Shown: positions 25,152 to 33,969, numbered from the stretch's first letter. The stretch is DNA of 64,000 bases from an uncultured Eubacteriales bacterium (GCA_934636435.1 CAKUAQ010000001.1:62001-126000); one strand, 5' to 3'. Made by a program: numbers and translations. Notes: generated by a model from the letters alone, not told the origin.

Positions 25152-25949
25152 ATGATGACCATCGGATTTATCGGCGCCGGCAATATGGGCGGCGCACTGG
25201 CGGCGGCGGTTGCCAAAAGCGGCGAGAGTCTGCTCATCGCCGACCGGGATGCCGCCAAGGCGGCAACACTGGCGGAACAGCTGGGGGCGACGGCAGCGGA
25301 TAACGCCCGGGTCGCCGGGGAGAGCGACTATGTGTTCCTGGGGGTCAAGCCCCAGGTGCTGCCCGTGCTGCTGGAGGAGTTAAAACCGGTGCTGGCGGAG
25401 CGTAAAAATCCGCCGGTGCTGGTGAGCATGGCGGCGGGATTCACCACCGAGCGGATCAACGGCGGGCTGGGCGAAGCCTATCCCCTCATCCGCATCATGC
25501 CCAATACCCCCGCTATGGTGGGGGAAGGGATGATCCTGTATACCGCCGTCAACGATGTCACCGCCCAGCAGACGGCGGAATTCTGCCGCTTGATGGCGGG
25601 GGCGGGGCGGCTGTGCTGCCTGTCGGAAAATCTCATCGATGCTGGGTGCGCCGTGTCCGGCTGCGGTCCGGCGTATGTGTATCTGTTCATCGAGGCGCTG
25701 GCGGACGGCGGGGTGGAGTGCGGTCTGCCCCGGGCGCTTTCCCAGGAGTTGGCGGCGCAGACGGTGCTGGGTGCGGCGAAAATGGTGCTGGAGACCGGCA
25801 GCCATCCCGGCGCACTGAAGGACGCGGTGTGCAGCCCCGGCGGCACGACGATCGCCGGTGTCCATGCTCTGGAACAGGGCGGTTTCCGGGGCACCGCCAT
25901 GGAGGCGGTGCTGGCGGCATACCGCAAGACACTGGCTCTGGGCCAATAA
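25152..25949 (+). CDS. proC: Pyrroline-5-carboxylate reductase ProC
   Basis: Final step of proline synthesis, P5C to proline. The 265-residue protein has the Rossmann start IGFIGAGNMGGALAAAV, VFLGVKPQVL, RIMPNTPAMVGEGM, and a C-terminal dimerisation domain with CAVSGCGPAYVYLFIEAL and CSPGGTTIAGVHALE. Two ATG codons begin the gene (25152 and 25155), and AAGGAGG upstream serves either. It completes the proBAC operon and is closed by the palindromic terminator. Confidence 0.97.
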   Translation: MMTIGFIGAGNMGGALAAAVAKSGESLLIADRDAAKAATLAEQLGATAADNARVAGESDYVFLGVKPQVLPVLLEELKPVLAERKNPPVLVSMAAGFTTERINGGLGEAYPLIRIMPNTPAMVGEGMILYTAVNDVTAQQTAEFCRLMAGAGRLCCLSENLIDAGCAVSGCGPAYVYLFIEALADGGVECGLPRALSQELAAQTVLGAAKMVLETGSHPGALKDAVCSPGGTTIAGVHALEQGGFRGTAMEAVLAAYRKTLALGQ

Positions 25950-25965
25950 ACCGGAGAACAAGCAG

Positions 25966-26010
25966 AAAACCGGTGTTCCGGAGGAAATTTCCTCCGGAAC
26001 ACCGGTTTTT
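25966..26010. terminator. Bidirectional terminator between proC and the PPC gene
   Basis: A long perfect palindrome: each arm carries ACCGGTGTTCCGGAGGAAA or its complement, with AAAA before it and TTTTT after it. It can therefore stop transcripts from both sides. Confidence 0.92.
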
Positions 26011-26068
26011 CTCATAGTCGGGCAGCATGGTAAAGCAGGGGCTTCCCCGCCGTTGGTGACAGTCTTAA

Positions 26069-26089
26069 GCCGAAAGATCGGCCTTTTTT
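26069..26089 (+). terminator. Small terminator-like hairpin
   Basis: GCCGA and TCGGC enclose AAGA and are followed by CTTTTTT on the plus strand. It may be a backup stop for proBAC read-through. Confidence 0.5.
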
Positions 26090-26170
26090 ATGGCTGTAAA
26101 GGGTATCGCCGTGATAAGCGCGAATCTCATCGGGAATTTCGGTCATCCGCCGTTGGCGCAATGCCACGTC

Positions 26171-26590
26171 TCAAAGCTTCCACAGATTCAGGCCGGTGGC
26201 AGGGTCTCGCTGCCGGTCCACACTGCCGTCGATGCAGTGGAGCACCAACTCGCAGGTGGCGCTGACCGTGGCCCGGTTCAGATGGCCGCCCCGCACCGTT
26301 CCCTGCCCGTCGGCGGCGCTCATATGCAGGTGGCAATAGAATTGCCCCTGCATCGTATCCACCGTGCCGGTCAGCGACACGATCTCGTAGCTGCCGGTGT
26401 ATTCCCGGGACAGGTAGACCTGCTCCTCCACATGGTAGACGCCCACGGTGAACCGATCCACCGCCCCCAGCCCCTGCACCGATGCCAGCGAAATGGACTC
26501 CGCCCGGGCCACCTGTGCCAGCTGCTCCAGAATTTCTTCGCCCCGTTCCAGTCGCACCAGAACGGTATCGCCGAACCGCCGACGATCCAT
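26171..26590 (-). CDS. PPC (DUF296) domain protein
   Basis: A 139-residue single-domain protein of the plant-and-prokaryote-conserved (PPC/DUF296) family, which forms trimers and is proposed to bind DNA or a small ligand. Visible markers are the RLERGEEILEQL start, a conserved central VSLTGTV-like strand and the metal-type histidine cluster HLHMSAADGQGTVRGGHL (about residues 87-104). GGGAGG precedes the ATG. It lies 40 nt after the broken DMT transporter in the same direction. The physiological role is unknown. Confidence 0.88.
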   Translation of the reverse strand: MDRRRFGDTVLVRLERGEEILEQLAQVARAESISLASVQGLGAVDRFTVGVYHVEEQVYLSREYTGSYEIVSLTGTVDTMQGQFYCHLHMSAADGQGTVRGGHLNRATVSATCELVLHCIDGSVDRQRDPATGLNLWKL

Positions 26591-26630
26591 CGTACATACC
26601 TCCCACCATTTTCTCGCCGCATAAGGGCAA

Positions 26631-27505
26631 TCATTCCTGCCATTCGCACAGGATCGCCGAGCCTAAGATCAGCGCCGCTCCCAGCACACCCCACGCACTC
26701 ATCCGCTCGCCCAGCAGCGCCGCCGACAGCACCAGTGCCACCACCGGGTCGATGTAGCCGAACAGCGCCACCGTCTGGGTCTTTAGGCCATCCATGGAGC
26801 CGAAATACAGCACATAGGCCATGCCGGTATGCACCACGCCCACCACCAGCAGCAGGAGCACTGTCGGCAGGCTCCACACATTGCCCCGGAACGCTCCGGT
26901 CAGCAGCAGATAGGGGACGAGCGCCACTGCCGCCGCCCCCAGCTGGATGGCGGTCTTTTCGTAAGGGTCGATGCCGGGCAGCCGCTTGTTGAGCAGCACC
27001 ACACCGGCGTAGAGCACCGCCGCCCCCAGCCCCAGCAGAATCCCCTTGCCGGCGGAGCCCCGGGGCAGCCCGTTCTCCGCTACGCCGGAGACCAGCACCA
27101 TGCCGACCAGCGCCAGCAGGGAGCAGGCCGCTTTTTTGAGTGTCAGCCGCTCTCGGAACAGCACTGCTGCCAGCACCACCACGAAGGTGGGCTGCAATAG
27201 CACAGCGTGGCAATGGATACGGTGGTGTAATTATATGCCTCAAAAAGCAGCATCCAATTAACTCCGATTATGGCACCGGTGAGCGCCAGCAGCCAGAATG
27301 CCCGTCGCCCCACCGTGCCGGAGGGCTTCCGCCCCCGCAGGCAGAGAAACAGCAGGATGCAGACGGTGCCGATCAGTCCCCGGAAAAAGGCGATGAGCGC
27401 CGAGGGCAGCGGCAGCCACCGGCGAAAAACACCCAGAGTGCCGAACACCGTCATGGAGCCGATCAGCATTCCCAGTGACCTGGGAGAATTTTTGCGTTGT
27501 TCCAT
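26631..27505 (-). pseudogene. Frameshifted EamA/DMT-family transporter
   Basis: Two overlapping frames together make one ten-helix drug/metabolite transporter of about 290 residues. The first (from 27505) runs to AYNYTTVSIATLCY and then loses sense near 27200. The second picks up with QPTFVVVLAAVLFRERLT and ends at 26631 in LILGSAILCEWQE. The change of frame lies at about 27193-27201, where a few bases after the LCY codons seem to be missing. Either the gene is broken or there is a sequencing error. It sits between the FakA-like gene and the PPC gene. Confidence 0.85.
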
Positions 27506-27517
27506 GATGCCGCGCGT

Positions 27518-27766
27518 TTATCCTTTCAGTCCTCGGGCCTGCCGGGCCATATCCTCCACCACGATGTCGTAGATCTCGCCCAGACCGGCGCAGTATTCCA
27601 GCACTTTCCACGGCTCGTTGGTGTGAAAATGAATTTTGATCAGTTCCGCATCCCCGATGGCCAGCAGGCAATCCCCCTGAAAATGGGCGGTAAAATAGTC
27701 GTGGATGGCATCCTCGTCCAGTCCGGTGCCCTCGATGAGCAATTGGGTATCGTACTTAAATTCCAT
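27518..27766 (-). CDS. Small stand-alone FakA/YloV-like domain protein
   Basis: An 82-residue cytoplasmic protein that looks like one domain cut from the fatty-acid kinase FakA (YloV, DAK-type) family: EFKYDTQLLIEG, then DCLLAIGDAELIKIHFHTNEPW, then CAGLGEIYDIVVEDM. In FakA this domain lies between the kinase and DegV-binding parts. The kinase domain is absent, so it has no ATP-binding motif. The open frame begins at 27808, but AAAGGAG before the ATG at 27766 sets the start. Possible roles are regulator or binding partner of a full FakA. This is inferred. Confidence 0.7.
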   Translation of the reverse strand: MEFKYDTQLLIEGTGLDEDAIHDYFTAHFQGDCLLAIGDAELIKIHFHTNEPWKVLEYCAGLGEIYDIVVEDMARQARGLKG

Positions 27767-28133
27767 GGATATTGGCTCCTTTCGTTGTTTCACTGTCTGC
27801 GGCGGCATAGATCAGCTCAAATTTCCTCGGCACACAGCCCTTTTTCGTCATAGGGCAGCCCTGCCGCGGCATAAACGGGCGTAAATGCCCGCCGGAGCCC
27901 CTGCCGCTATTCCGCTAATGTGCGGGAGCCCTCTCCCTCCCGCCAGCCGTGCTCCGGCGACGCCGGATCAAAGGGCGCCCGTGACACCCGCATATCCCGG
28001 ATGATCCCCGCCGATGTCCGCTGCGGCGGCTCGTGGGCACCCGCCTCTCCACCGCAGGATGTCCACGCTTCGTGAGATATACTTTCCGGCACACCGGCAG
28101 CGGCGCAAAATTATCACCATAGCGCAGCGGCGG
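27767..28133. other. Non-coding stretch between threonine aldolase and the FakA-like gene
   Basis: 367 nt with no convincing gene. It has a small hairpin (CGGGC/GCCCG at 27876-27891). A 61-codon frame on the minus strand (27907-28092) has no ribosome binding site. Confidence 0.45.
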
Positions 28134-29159
28134 TCACAGCAACTGCTCCAGCTGCCGCAGCTCGTCCTCCGTGGTCGCCCAGCTGGTGCAGAACCGCACC
28201 ACCGTATGGGTCTCGTCCGGCTTCTCCCAGAAGCTGCACACCACATTCCGCTGCAGCTCCGCCAGCCGTTCATCCTCCAGCAGGATATACTGCTGGTTGG
28301 TGGCGGTCTCCCGGGCGAAGGTGTAGCCCTTGTCCCGGAACAGCGCTTTCAGCCGCTCCGCCATGTCGATGGCCCGGCGGCTGATCTGCCAATACAGCCC
28401 GTCGGTAAAGAGGGCGTCGAACTGCACTCCCAGCAGCCGCCCTTTGGCCAGCAGCGCGCCGTGCTGCTTGGCCAGCGTCAGGAACCGGGACGGCATATCG
28501 CCCCGGGGGAATACCACCGCCTCGCCGCACAGGGCACCCACCTTGGTGCCGCCGATATAAAACACGTCGCACAGCCGGGCGATGTCTGCAGCGGTCACGT
28601 CGGTGTCCCGGCTCATCAGTCCATAGCCCAGCCGAGCTCCGTCCAAATAAAGGGGCAGCCCCGCCTGACGGCACACCTGAGACAGGGCGGTCAGCTCCTC
28701 TCTGGTATACAGGGTACCGAATTCACTGGGATGGGAAATATACACCATCCCCGGCGCCACCATATGGGGCCAGGTGGCGTCGCCGTAGAATCGGTCCAGA
28801 TAGACCTGCACATCGGCGGCGGTCACCTTGCCGTCGTGGCCGGGCAGGGTCAGCACCTTGTGGCCGGTGAATTCGATGGCACCTGCCTCATGCACCGCCA
28901 CATGGCCGTTCTCCGCCGCCAGCACGCCCTCGCCGGCGCGCAGCAGGGTGTCGATCACCAGCGCATTGGTCTGGGTGCCTCCCATGAGGAAGAACACATC
29001 CGCCTCGGGGCAGTCGAATGCCGCCCGGATCTTCTCTTTGGCGGCGGCGCAATAGCTGTCCTCACCGTAGCCGCTCTGGGGCTCCAGATTGGTCGCGGCG
29101 AGCCGTTCCAGCAGCCGGGGATGTGCTCCCTGTATGTAGTCGGTCTCAAAAGATAACAT
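28134..29159 (-). CDS. Low-specificity L-threonine aldolase-like PLP enzyme
   Basis: PLP-dependent fold type I enzyme that splits threonine or allo-threonine to glycine and acetaldehyde. The 341 residues include the cofactor-ring pocket GGTQTNALV (60-68), the DGARLGYGL Asp that holds the pyridine nitrogen, and the Schiff-base Lys in YIGGTKVGALCGEA (about residue 205). GAGAGG precedes the ATG. It lies downstream of trmB on the same strand, 237 nt away, so it probably has its own promoter. The related beta-eliminating lyases differ in these motifs, so threonine aldolase is the better call. Confidence 0.9.
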   Translation of the reverse strand: MLSFETDYIQGAHPRLLERLAATNLEPQSGYGEDSYCAAAKEKIRAAFDCPEADVFFLMGGTQTNALVIDTLLRAGEGVLAAENGHVAVHEAGAIEFTGHKVLTLPGHDGKVTAADVQVYLDRFYGDATWPHMVAPGMVYISHPSEFGTLYTREELTALSQVCRQAGLPLYLDGARLGYGLMSRDTDVTAADIARLCDVFYIGGTKVGALCGEAVVFPRGDMPSRFLTLAKQHGALLAKGRLLGVQFDALFTDGLYWQISRRAIDMAERLKALFRDKGYTFARETATNQQYILLEDERLAELQRNVVCSFWEKPDETHTVVRFCTSWATTEDELRQLEQLL

Positions 29160-29396
29160 AGCGATTCATCCTCTCTTTATACAAAAACAATCCGGGTACA
29201 ATCGTTCCCGAAACGGTATACATTCCCCGTTTTACTTGTCTCATCAACGGTATGGCTGCATTCCTCGACGTGCCATACGAAAAGGGCTTCTCACATCCGG
29301 TCGGAGATTTTCGGCCAATGGTGTTTTCGGCGGCGGGTAACAGAGCCGATATACGCGCGCGGCTTATCCAAAATGCTTGTCTCCCGATTGATTGGC

Positions 29397-30065
29397 CTAT
29401 TCTGCGCGGGCGATCAGCCGGTAGATGGGCAGACCCTGATCCACAAATTTCTGCTCATATTCCGTCACAATGTTGTCCGGGTCGCCGTCGGCGTGGAGAT
29501 CCAGCGAGACCTGCTCCAGCACATAGCCGCTCCGGGAGAATTCCTCCAGCGAGAACTGAAACAGCCTCCGGTCGTCGGTCTTTTGCACCACCCGGGCGTC
29601 GGGGGTCAGCAGCGCCCGGTACATCGCCAGAAAATGCCGGTGGGTTAACCGATGAATGGCGTAAGCCTTTTTCGGGAAGGGGGTGGAAAAGTTGAGATAC
29701 AGTCCGGAAATGCTGTGGGCGGGCAGATACCGGGGCAGATATTCCGCATCCCCCCACAGGAACCGGATATTCTCCAGTCCCTGCGCCCGTGCTGTCTCGC
29801 AGGCGGTCACCAGCACATTGCCGTATTTCTCCACCGCCACAAAATTGCGCTCCGGATGGCGGGCAGCCATGGCGCAGATAAATCCGCCCTTGCCGCAGCC
29901 GATCTCCAGCTCCACGGGCCGGTCGTTGCCGAACAGAGCGGACAGCGGCGGCACCTCCGCCGCCGTTTCCGCGCCGAAACGCAGGTCGGCGGGTTTCATA
30001 TTGATGACCTGTCCGGCGCAATCGTCCATTCGGTCGTCCAGATGTTTTTTGCGGCGCATCCGCAT
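29397..30065 (-). CDS. trmB: tRNA (guanine-N7-)-methyltransferase TrmB
   Basis: Methylates G46 in the variable loop of tRNAs with SAM. The 222-residue protein has the SAM loop LEIGCGKGGFICAMA (53-67), FVAVEKYGN and LWGDAEYL. The catalytic region usually reads NFSDPWPKK. Here it is LNFSTPFPKKAYAIHRLTH, with Asp and Trp replaced by Thr and Phe, a form I believe occurs in some gut Clostridia. The start ATG at 30065 has GAGAGG upstream. It follows DUF4364 in the dap gene row. Confidence 0.93.
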   Translation of the reverse strand: MRMRRKKHLDDRMDDCAGQVINMKPADLRFGAETAAEVPPLSALFGNDRPVELEIGCGKGGFICAMAARHPERNFVAVEKYGNVLVTACETARAQGLENIRFLWGDAEYLPRYLPAHSISGLYLNFSTPFPKKAYAIHRLTHRHFLAMYRALLTPDARVVQKTDDRRLFQFSLEEFSRSGYVLEQVSLDLHADGDPDNIVTEYEQKFVDQGLPIYRLIARAE

Positions 30066-30179
30066 GAGGTATCCTCTCCTTTATGGGTGATGGGGGGTGC
30101 CCGCCGTCCGGCAACCATGCGAACGACGGGCTTTCCGCCCGCCGTTGTGGGGGTAAGCCGGGGGGGATGTTCGGCGACC

Positions 30180-30767
30180 TCAGAGCTTGATCACCAGCTG
30201 AGAGCCGCCCCGGCGGCGGTCGGTCTCCCCGGTCAGCACCGCCAGATTTGCCCGGTATAACACCGAGGGGTCCTCCAGAAAATGCTCCTTGATCTCATTG
30301 GCCTGCCAGTCGTCCGCTACCCGCAGGGAGACGGCGAACAGGGTCTTCCCCTCGTCCACCACGGAGCAGGTGACGGTATAGCCCCCCTCCGGCAGCTTTT
30401 CCACCGTCACGGGGTTGTCCGCTTCGGTGCGGCGGCGACGCAGCAGCTCCAGCGCCGCCTTAGCGGAGCGCTCCCGCAGGGTATAGGGCACGCGCACCGA
30501 CAGCTCCTCGCCGATCTGGCCGCCGGTGACGGTGGTGGCGATGGTGCGGTTTTCTCCCTCCACCAGATGCTGGAGCCGCAGCAGCTCCTCGATGGCGTTT
30601 TCCACATCGAAATAGTTGGCCATGCCGCCCCCCACCACAATGTCGGTCACATCGCTCCGGGGCATGGGCTGCTGCACCGTGTGCAGCATATAGCACAGCA
30701 GGATTTTGATTTCCTCCGTGGTGCGCAGCCCGCCGGGCTCCACCCCGGCGGAAAAAGCGTCAAACAT
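30180..30767 (-). CDS. DUF4364 family protein
   Basis: A 195-residue protein typical of clostridia, with a winged-helix-like N-terminus (TEEIKILLCYMLHTV and DVTDIVVGGGMANYFDVENAI) and an alpha/beta C-terminal half. The family probably regulates transcription, but its targets are unknown. The family normally starts MFDAF followed by SAG or TSG, which fixes the ATG at 30765-30767, although the open frame extends upstream to 30878. The only good Shine-Dalgarno (AAGGAG) is 34 nt upstream, across a 7-bp hairpin (see the separate entry). It lies between dapB and trmB, all on the minus strand. Confidence 0.87.
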   Translation of the reverse strand: MFDAFSAGVEPGGLRTTEEIKILLCYMLHTVQQPMPRSDVTDIVVGGGMANYFDVENAIEELLRLQHLVEGENRTIATTVTGGQIGEELSVRVPYTLRERSAKAALELLRRRRTEADNPVTVEKLPEGGYTVTCSVVDEGKTLFAVSLRVADDWQANEIKEHFLEDPSVLYRANLAVLTGETDRRRGGSQLVIKL

Positions 30768-30781
30768 AGACAGTACCGTAG

Positions 30782-30807
30782 CTTTCGCGGTAAGCGAAAG
30801 TCTCCTT
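30782..30807 (-). promoter_or_regulatory. Shine-Dalgarno separated from its start by a hairpin
   Basis: AAGGAG is at 30802-30807 (minus strand), and the DUF4364 ATG begins at 30767. Between them CTTTCGC (30782-30788) and GCGAAAG (30794-30800) form a perfect 7-bp stem with a 5-nt loop. Folding would bring the site to about 15 nt from the ATG, so this may be a translational control element. Confidence 0.5.
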
Positions 30808-30910
30808 TCTCGCGGAATTGCGGCCGGATCCTCCCCGGCAAGCCCGTCGCCGGGCGGACTGGGATGGGCATGGCACACCCCTCACGCCCGTGCGGCGGCG
30901 CGACAGCAAA

Positions 30911-30943
30911 CTCCCGGCCTCGGAGCCCGTCCGGAGCCGGGAG
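30911..30943 (-). terminator. Hairpin after dapB
   Basis: CTCCCGGC and GCCGGGAG enclose a second pairing (TCCGGA/TCCGAG) and are followed by TTTGCTG on the minus strand. It may partly terminate the asd-dapA-dapB transcript. Confidence 0.55.
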
Positions 30944-30959
30944 TCGGAGCATGAGGTTT

Positions 30960-31709
30960 TTACAGCTGCACCAGCGCGTCCATCGTATACAGCCCGGCGG
31001 GCTGTCCCTCAAGGAATACCGCCGCCCGCAGCGCCCCGGCGGCAAAAATGTCCCGGGACTGGGCCCGGTGGGTGAGGGTCAGCACCTCGTCCCCGCCGGC
31101 GAAGATCACCTGATGCTCGCCGACGATGTTGCCGCCCCGCACGGAGGAAATACCGATCTCCTCCGGCGCCCGCTTTTGCCGCCGGTCGTGGCGGTCATAG
31201 ACATATTCCACCGGGTGGGCCAGCCCCTGCCGGGCGGCGTCCGCCAGCATGAGGGCGGTGCCGGAGGGGGCGTCCAGCTTGTGATTGTGGTGCATTTCCA
31301 CAAGCTCAACATCAAAGTCTCCGCCCAGCACGGCGGCGGCTTTTTTCGTCAGCGCTGCCAGCACGGCAACGCCGACGCTCATATTGCTGCTGAAAAATAC
31401 CGGGATCTTCGTCGCCGTTTCCCGGATGGCGGCAATCTGAGCGTCGTCCAGCCCGGTGGTGGCAATCACCGCCGGCAGCTGCCGGGCGACGGCTGCCGCC
31501 AGCACCCCGCTCAGCGCCGAGGGGTGGGAAAAATCAATCAGCACATCCGCGTGTTCTGCGGCGGATGCGGCCGTGGGGTAGACCGGGAAGGGGAGGCTGT
31601 CATCGGGGTGGCAGTCCACCCCGGCGACGATGCGGTGTCCGGCGGCGGCTGCCGCCGCGGCTACGGCTTTTCCCATGCGGCCGCAGCAGCCGCAAAGAAT
31701 GATATCCAT
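30960..31709 (-). CDS. dapB: 4-hydroxy-tetrahydrodipicolinate reductase DapB
   Basis: Lysine/diaminopimelate pathway enzyme after DapA. The 249-residue protein has the nucleotide loop GCCGRMGKAV (7-16), VLIDFSHPSAL, TTGLDDAQ, FFSSNMSVGV and the active-site block EMHHNHKLDAPSGTA (about 149-163), with the catalytic His and Lys. It follows dapA by 13 nt and is the third gene of the asd-dapA-dapB cluster. Confidence 0.97.
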   Translation of the reverse strand: MDIILCGCCGRMGKAVAAAAAAAGHRIVAGVDCHPDDSLPFPVYPTAASAAEHADVLIDFSHPSALSGVLAAAVARQLPAVIATTGLDDAQIAAIRETATKIPVFFSSNMSVGVAVLAALTKKAAAVLGGDFDVELVEMHHNHKLDAPSGTALMLADAARQGLAHPVEYVYDRHDRRQKRAPEEIGISSVRGGNIVGEHQVIFAGGDEVLTLTHRAQSRDIFAAGALRAAVFLEGQPAGLYTMDALVQL

Positions 31710-31722
31710 AGTGTTACGCTCC

Positions 31723-32613
31723 TTATTGAATCAGCCCGTGGGCGCGCAGAGCCGCCGCCAGCCGCTGGAGGGTCTTTTCGTCCGGCGGACACAGAGGCAG
31801 GCGGCATTCCCCTACACGCATCCCCATCAGATTCATCGCGGCTTTTACGGGAATGGGGTTCACATCCGCAAACAGGGCGTGGATGAGGTCGAGATATTCC
31901 AACTGCAATGCCCGGCTGCCGACCACATCCCCGTCGAACCATTTTTGGCACAGGTCATGGGTCTGTCGGGGCGCCACATTGGACAGCACCGACACCACGC
32001 CCTTGCCGCCCAGCGACAGGATGGGGACGATCTGGTCATCGTTGCCGGAATAGATGGGCAGGTCGCTGGCGGCCGCCAGCGTCGCCACCGAGGACAGATC
32101 GCCGTTGGCCTGCTTCAGCCCCACCACCGTGTCGATGCTGTTATACAGCGTCAGCATGGTCTCCGGCTGGATATTCACCCCCGTGCGGGAGGGTACATTA
32201 TAGAGGATCAGCGGCAGATCGGTGGCGGTCGCCACCTTGGTATAATGGGCGATCAGCCCCCGCTGGGAGGTCTTGTTGTAATACGGGGTTACCAGCAGCA
32301 GCCCGTCCGCACCCATCCGCTGCGCCACCCGGCACATATCCATGCAGTGGGCGGTGTCGTTGGAGCCGGTGCCGGCGATCACCGGGATGCGGTGCGCCGC
32401 CCGGTCGATGGCCACCCGCAGCGCCTCCAGATGCTCCGGAGAGGACAGGGTGGGTGCTTCGCCGGTGGTGCAGCAGACAAACAGCGCGTCGGTACCGTTT
32501 TGAATGTGCCAGTCCACCAGCTGGGCCAGCTTGTCGTAGTTGACACTGCCGTCGGGGTTCATAGGAGTGATGAGCGCCACGCCGGCGCCGGTAAAGAGGA
32601 CTTGTTTTGTCAT
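31723..32613 (-). CDS. dapA: 4-hydroxy-tetrahydrodipicolinate synthase DapA
   Basis: Condenses aspartate semialdehyde with pyruvate, the entry to lysine and meso-diaminopimelate synthesis. The 296-residue protein has GVALITPMNPDGSVN, CCTTGEAPTLS, the Tyr in ILYNVPSRTG, and the Schiff-base Lys in TVVGLKQANGD (about residue 165). The open frame extends to 32733, but the family start MTKQVLFTGAGVALITP sets the ATG at 32613. The upstream ribosome binding site is modest (GAAAGG). It follows asd by 146 nt. Confidence 0.97.
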   Translation of the reverse strand: MTKQVLFTGAGVALITPMNPDGSVNYDKLAQLVDWHIQNGTDALFVCCTTGEAPTLSSPEHLEALRVAIDRAAHRIPVIAGTGSNDTAHCMDMCRVAQRMGADGLLLVTPYYNKTSQRGLIAHYTKVATATDLPLILYNVPSRTGVNIQPETMLTLYNSIDTVVGLKQANGDLSSVATLAAASDLPIYSGNDDQIVPILSLGGKGVVSVLSNVAPRQTHDLCQKWFDGDVVGSRALQLEYLDLIHALFADVNPIPVKAAMNLMGMRVGECRLPLCPPDEKTLQRLAAALRAHGLIQ

Positions 32614-32759
32614 GAAGAAAACCTGCCTTTCGTTACCGTTTTGTATGGATCGACTGCCGATACAGTATATGCATAGATCGCCGGGAGTATTTGGTCGACC
32701 GTATGTCCGGACAGGAGGCTGCCGCAGACGCACGGTAGAAGCTCAAACAAGCACAATGC

Positions 32760-33863
32760 TTAGCGGACGCCGGGTGCGCCGGGTGCGCCGATGTATCCGT
32801 CGGCACACAGCAGCTCCGCCAGCAGCACGGCGCCGCCTGCTGCGCCCCGCAGGGTGTTGTGGGACAGCCCGACGAATTTATAATCGTATTGGGTATCCTC
32901 CCGCAGCCGTCCCAGCGACACGGTCATGCCGCCCTCCAGATCCCGGTGCAAGCGGGTCTGAGGCATATCCGGCTCGTCGAAATACCGCAGAAACTGCCGG
33001 GGCGCCGAGGGCAGCTCCAGTTCTTGGGGCCGCCCGGAAAAGCTCCGCCATTTTTCGAGGATCTGCTCCTTGGCGGGCTTGCGGTCGAACCGCACGAATA
33101 CGGCGGCGAAATGCCCGTTGGTCACCGGCACCCGCAGGCACTGGGCGGTGAACGCCGGACGGGTGGAGGGGACGATGCGGTCGCCCTCGATGTGTCCCCA
33201 GATCTTCAGCGGCTCCTGCTCGGATTTTTCCTCCTCGCCGCCGATATAGGGAATCACGTTATCCACCATCTCCGGCCAGCGTTCAAAGGTCTTGCCGGCG
33301 CCGGAGATGGCCTGATAGGTGCAGACCAGCACATCCTTGACCCCGAACTCGTCAAGGGGCAGCAGCGCCGGCACATAGCTTTGCAGCGAGCAGTTGGATT
33401 TCACCGCGATGAAGCCCCGCCGGGTGCCCAGCCGCTTGCGCTGGGCGGGGATGATCTGCTCGTGCTGCCAGTTCAGCTCCGGGATGATCATGGGCACATC
33501 CGGGGTGGTGCGGTGGGCGCTGTTGTTGGATACCACCGGACACTCCGCCCGGGCATAGGCCTCCTCCAGCGCGCGGATCTCGTCCTTTTTCATATCCACG
33601 GCGCAGAATACGAAATCCACCAGTGCCGCCACCTCCTCCACATGGGAGGCATCCAGCACGGTCATATTTTTCACTGCCTCGGGGATGGGGGTATCCATCG
33701 CCCATCGCCCGGCGACGGCCTCCTCATAGGTTTTCCCGGCGGAGCGGGGGCTGGCGGCGATGGCCGTCACCGTGAACCAGGGATGCTTCTCCAACAGGGT
33801 CAGAAACCGCTGACCCACCATGCCGGTGCAGCCGACCACACCGACCCGATAATGCTTATCCAT
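32760..33863 (-). CDS. asd: Aspartate-semialdehyde dehydrogenase Asd
   Basis: Reduces aspartyl phosphate to the semialdehyde, shared by lysine, threonine and methionine synthesis. The 367-residue protein belongs to the longer clostridial/archaeal type: GVVGCTGMVGQRF (8-20), SNNSAHRTTPDVPMIIPELN, the catalytic Cys in KSNCSLQSYVPAL, and YQAISGAGKTF. The open frame starts at 33971, but AAGGAGAG upstream of 33863 supports that ATG. It is the first gene after a strong minus-strand promoter, and no lysine riboswitch is seen in its 100-nt leader. Confidence 0.95.
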   Translation of the reverse strand: MDKHYRVGVVGCTGMVGQRFLTLLEKHPWFTVTAIAASPRSAGKTYEEAVAGRWAMDTPIPEAVKNMTVLDASHVEEVAALVDFVFCAVDMKKDEIRALEEAYARAECPVVSNNSAHRTTPDVPMIIPELNWQHEQIIPAQRKRLGTRRGFIAVKSNCSLQSYVPALLPLDEFGVKDVLVCTYQAISGAGKTFERWPEMVDNVIPYIGGEEEKSEQEPLKIWGHIEGDRIVPSTRPAFTAQCLRVPVTNGHFAAVFVRFDRKPAKEQILEKWRSFSGRPQELELPSAPRQFLRYFDEPDMPQTRLHRDLEGGMTVSLGRLREDTQYDYKFVGLSHNTLRGAAGGAVLLAELLCADGYIGAPGAPGVR

Positions 33864-33906
33864 TTGTGTTTTCTCTCCTTTGCAGCGTCGGCGGGTGAAA
33901 AAACCG

Positions 33907-33935
33907 TTGAAAAACCGCCGAAATGGGTATATAAT
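33907..33935 (+). promoter_or_regulatory. Promoter of queA
   Basis: TTGAAA (33907-33912) and a perfect TATAAT (33930-33935), 17 nt apart, point away from asd. Confidence 0.8.
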
Positions 33936-33969
33936 GAAACGAACGACACGGGTTTTCCGTGCGCCTATC

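Noticed and set aside
26012..26146. 44-codon minus-strand frame after the PPC gene (starts MTEIPDEIRAYHGDTLYS)
   Set aside because: It looks protein-like, but there is no ribosome binding site and it contains the small hairpin with T run. Too weak to call; it might be a relic.
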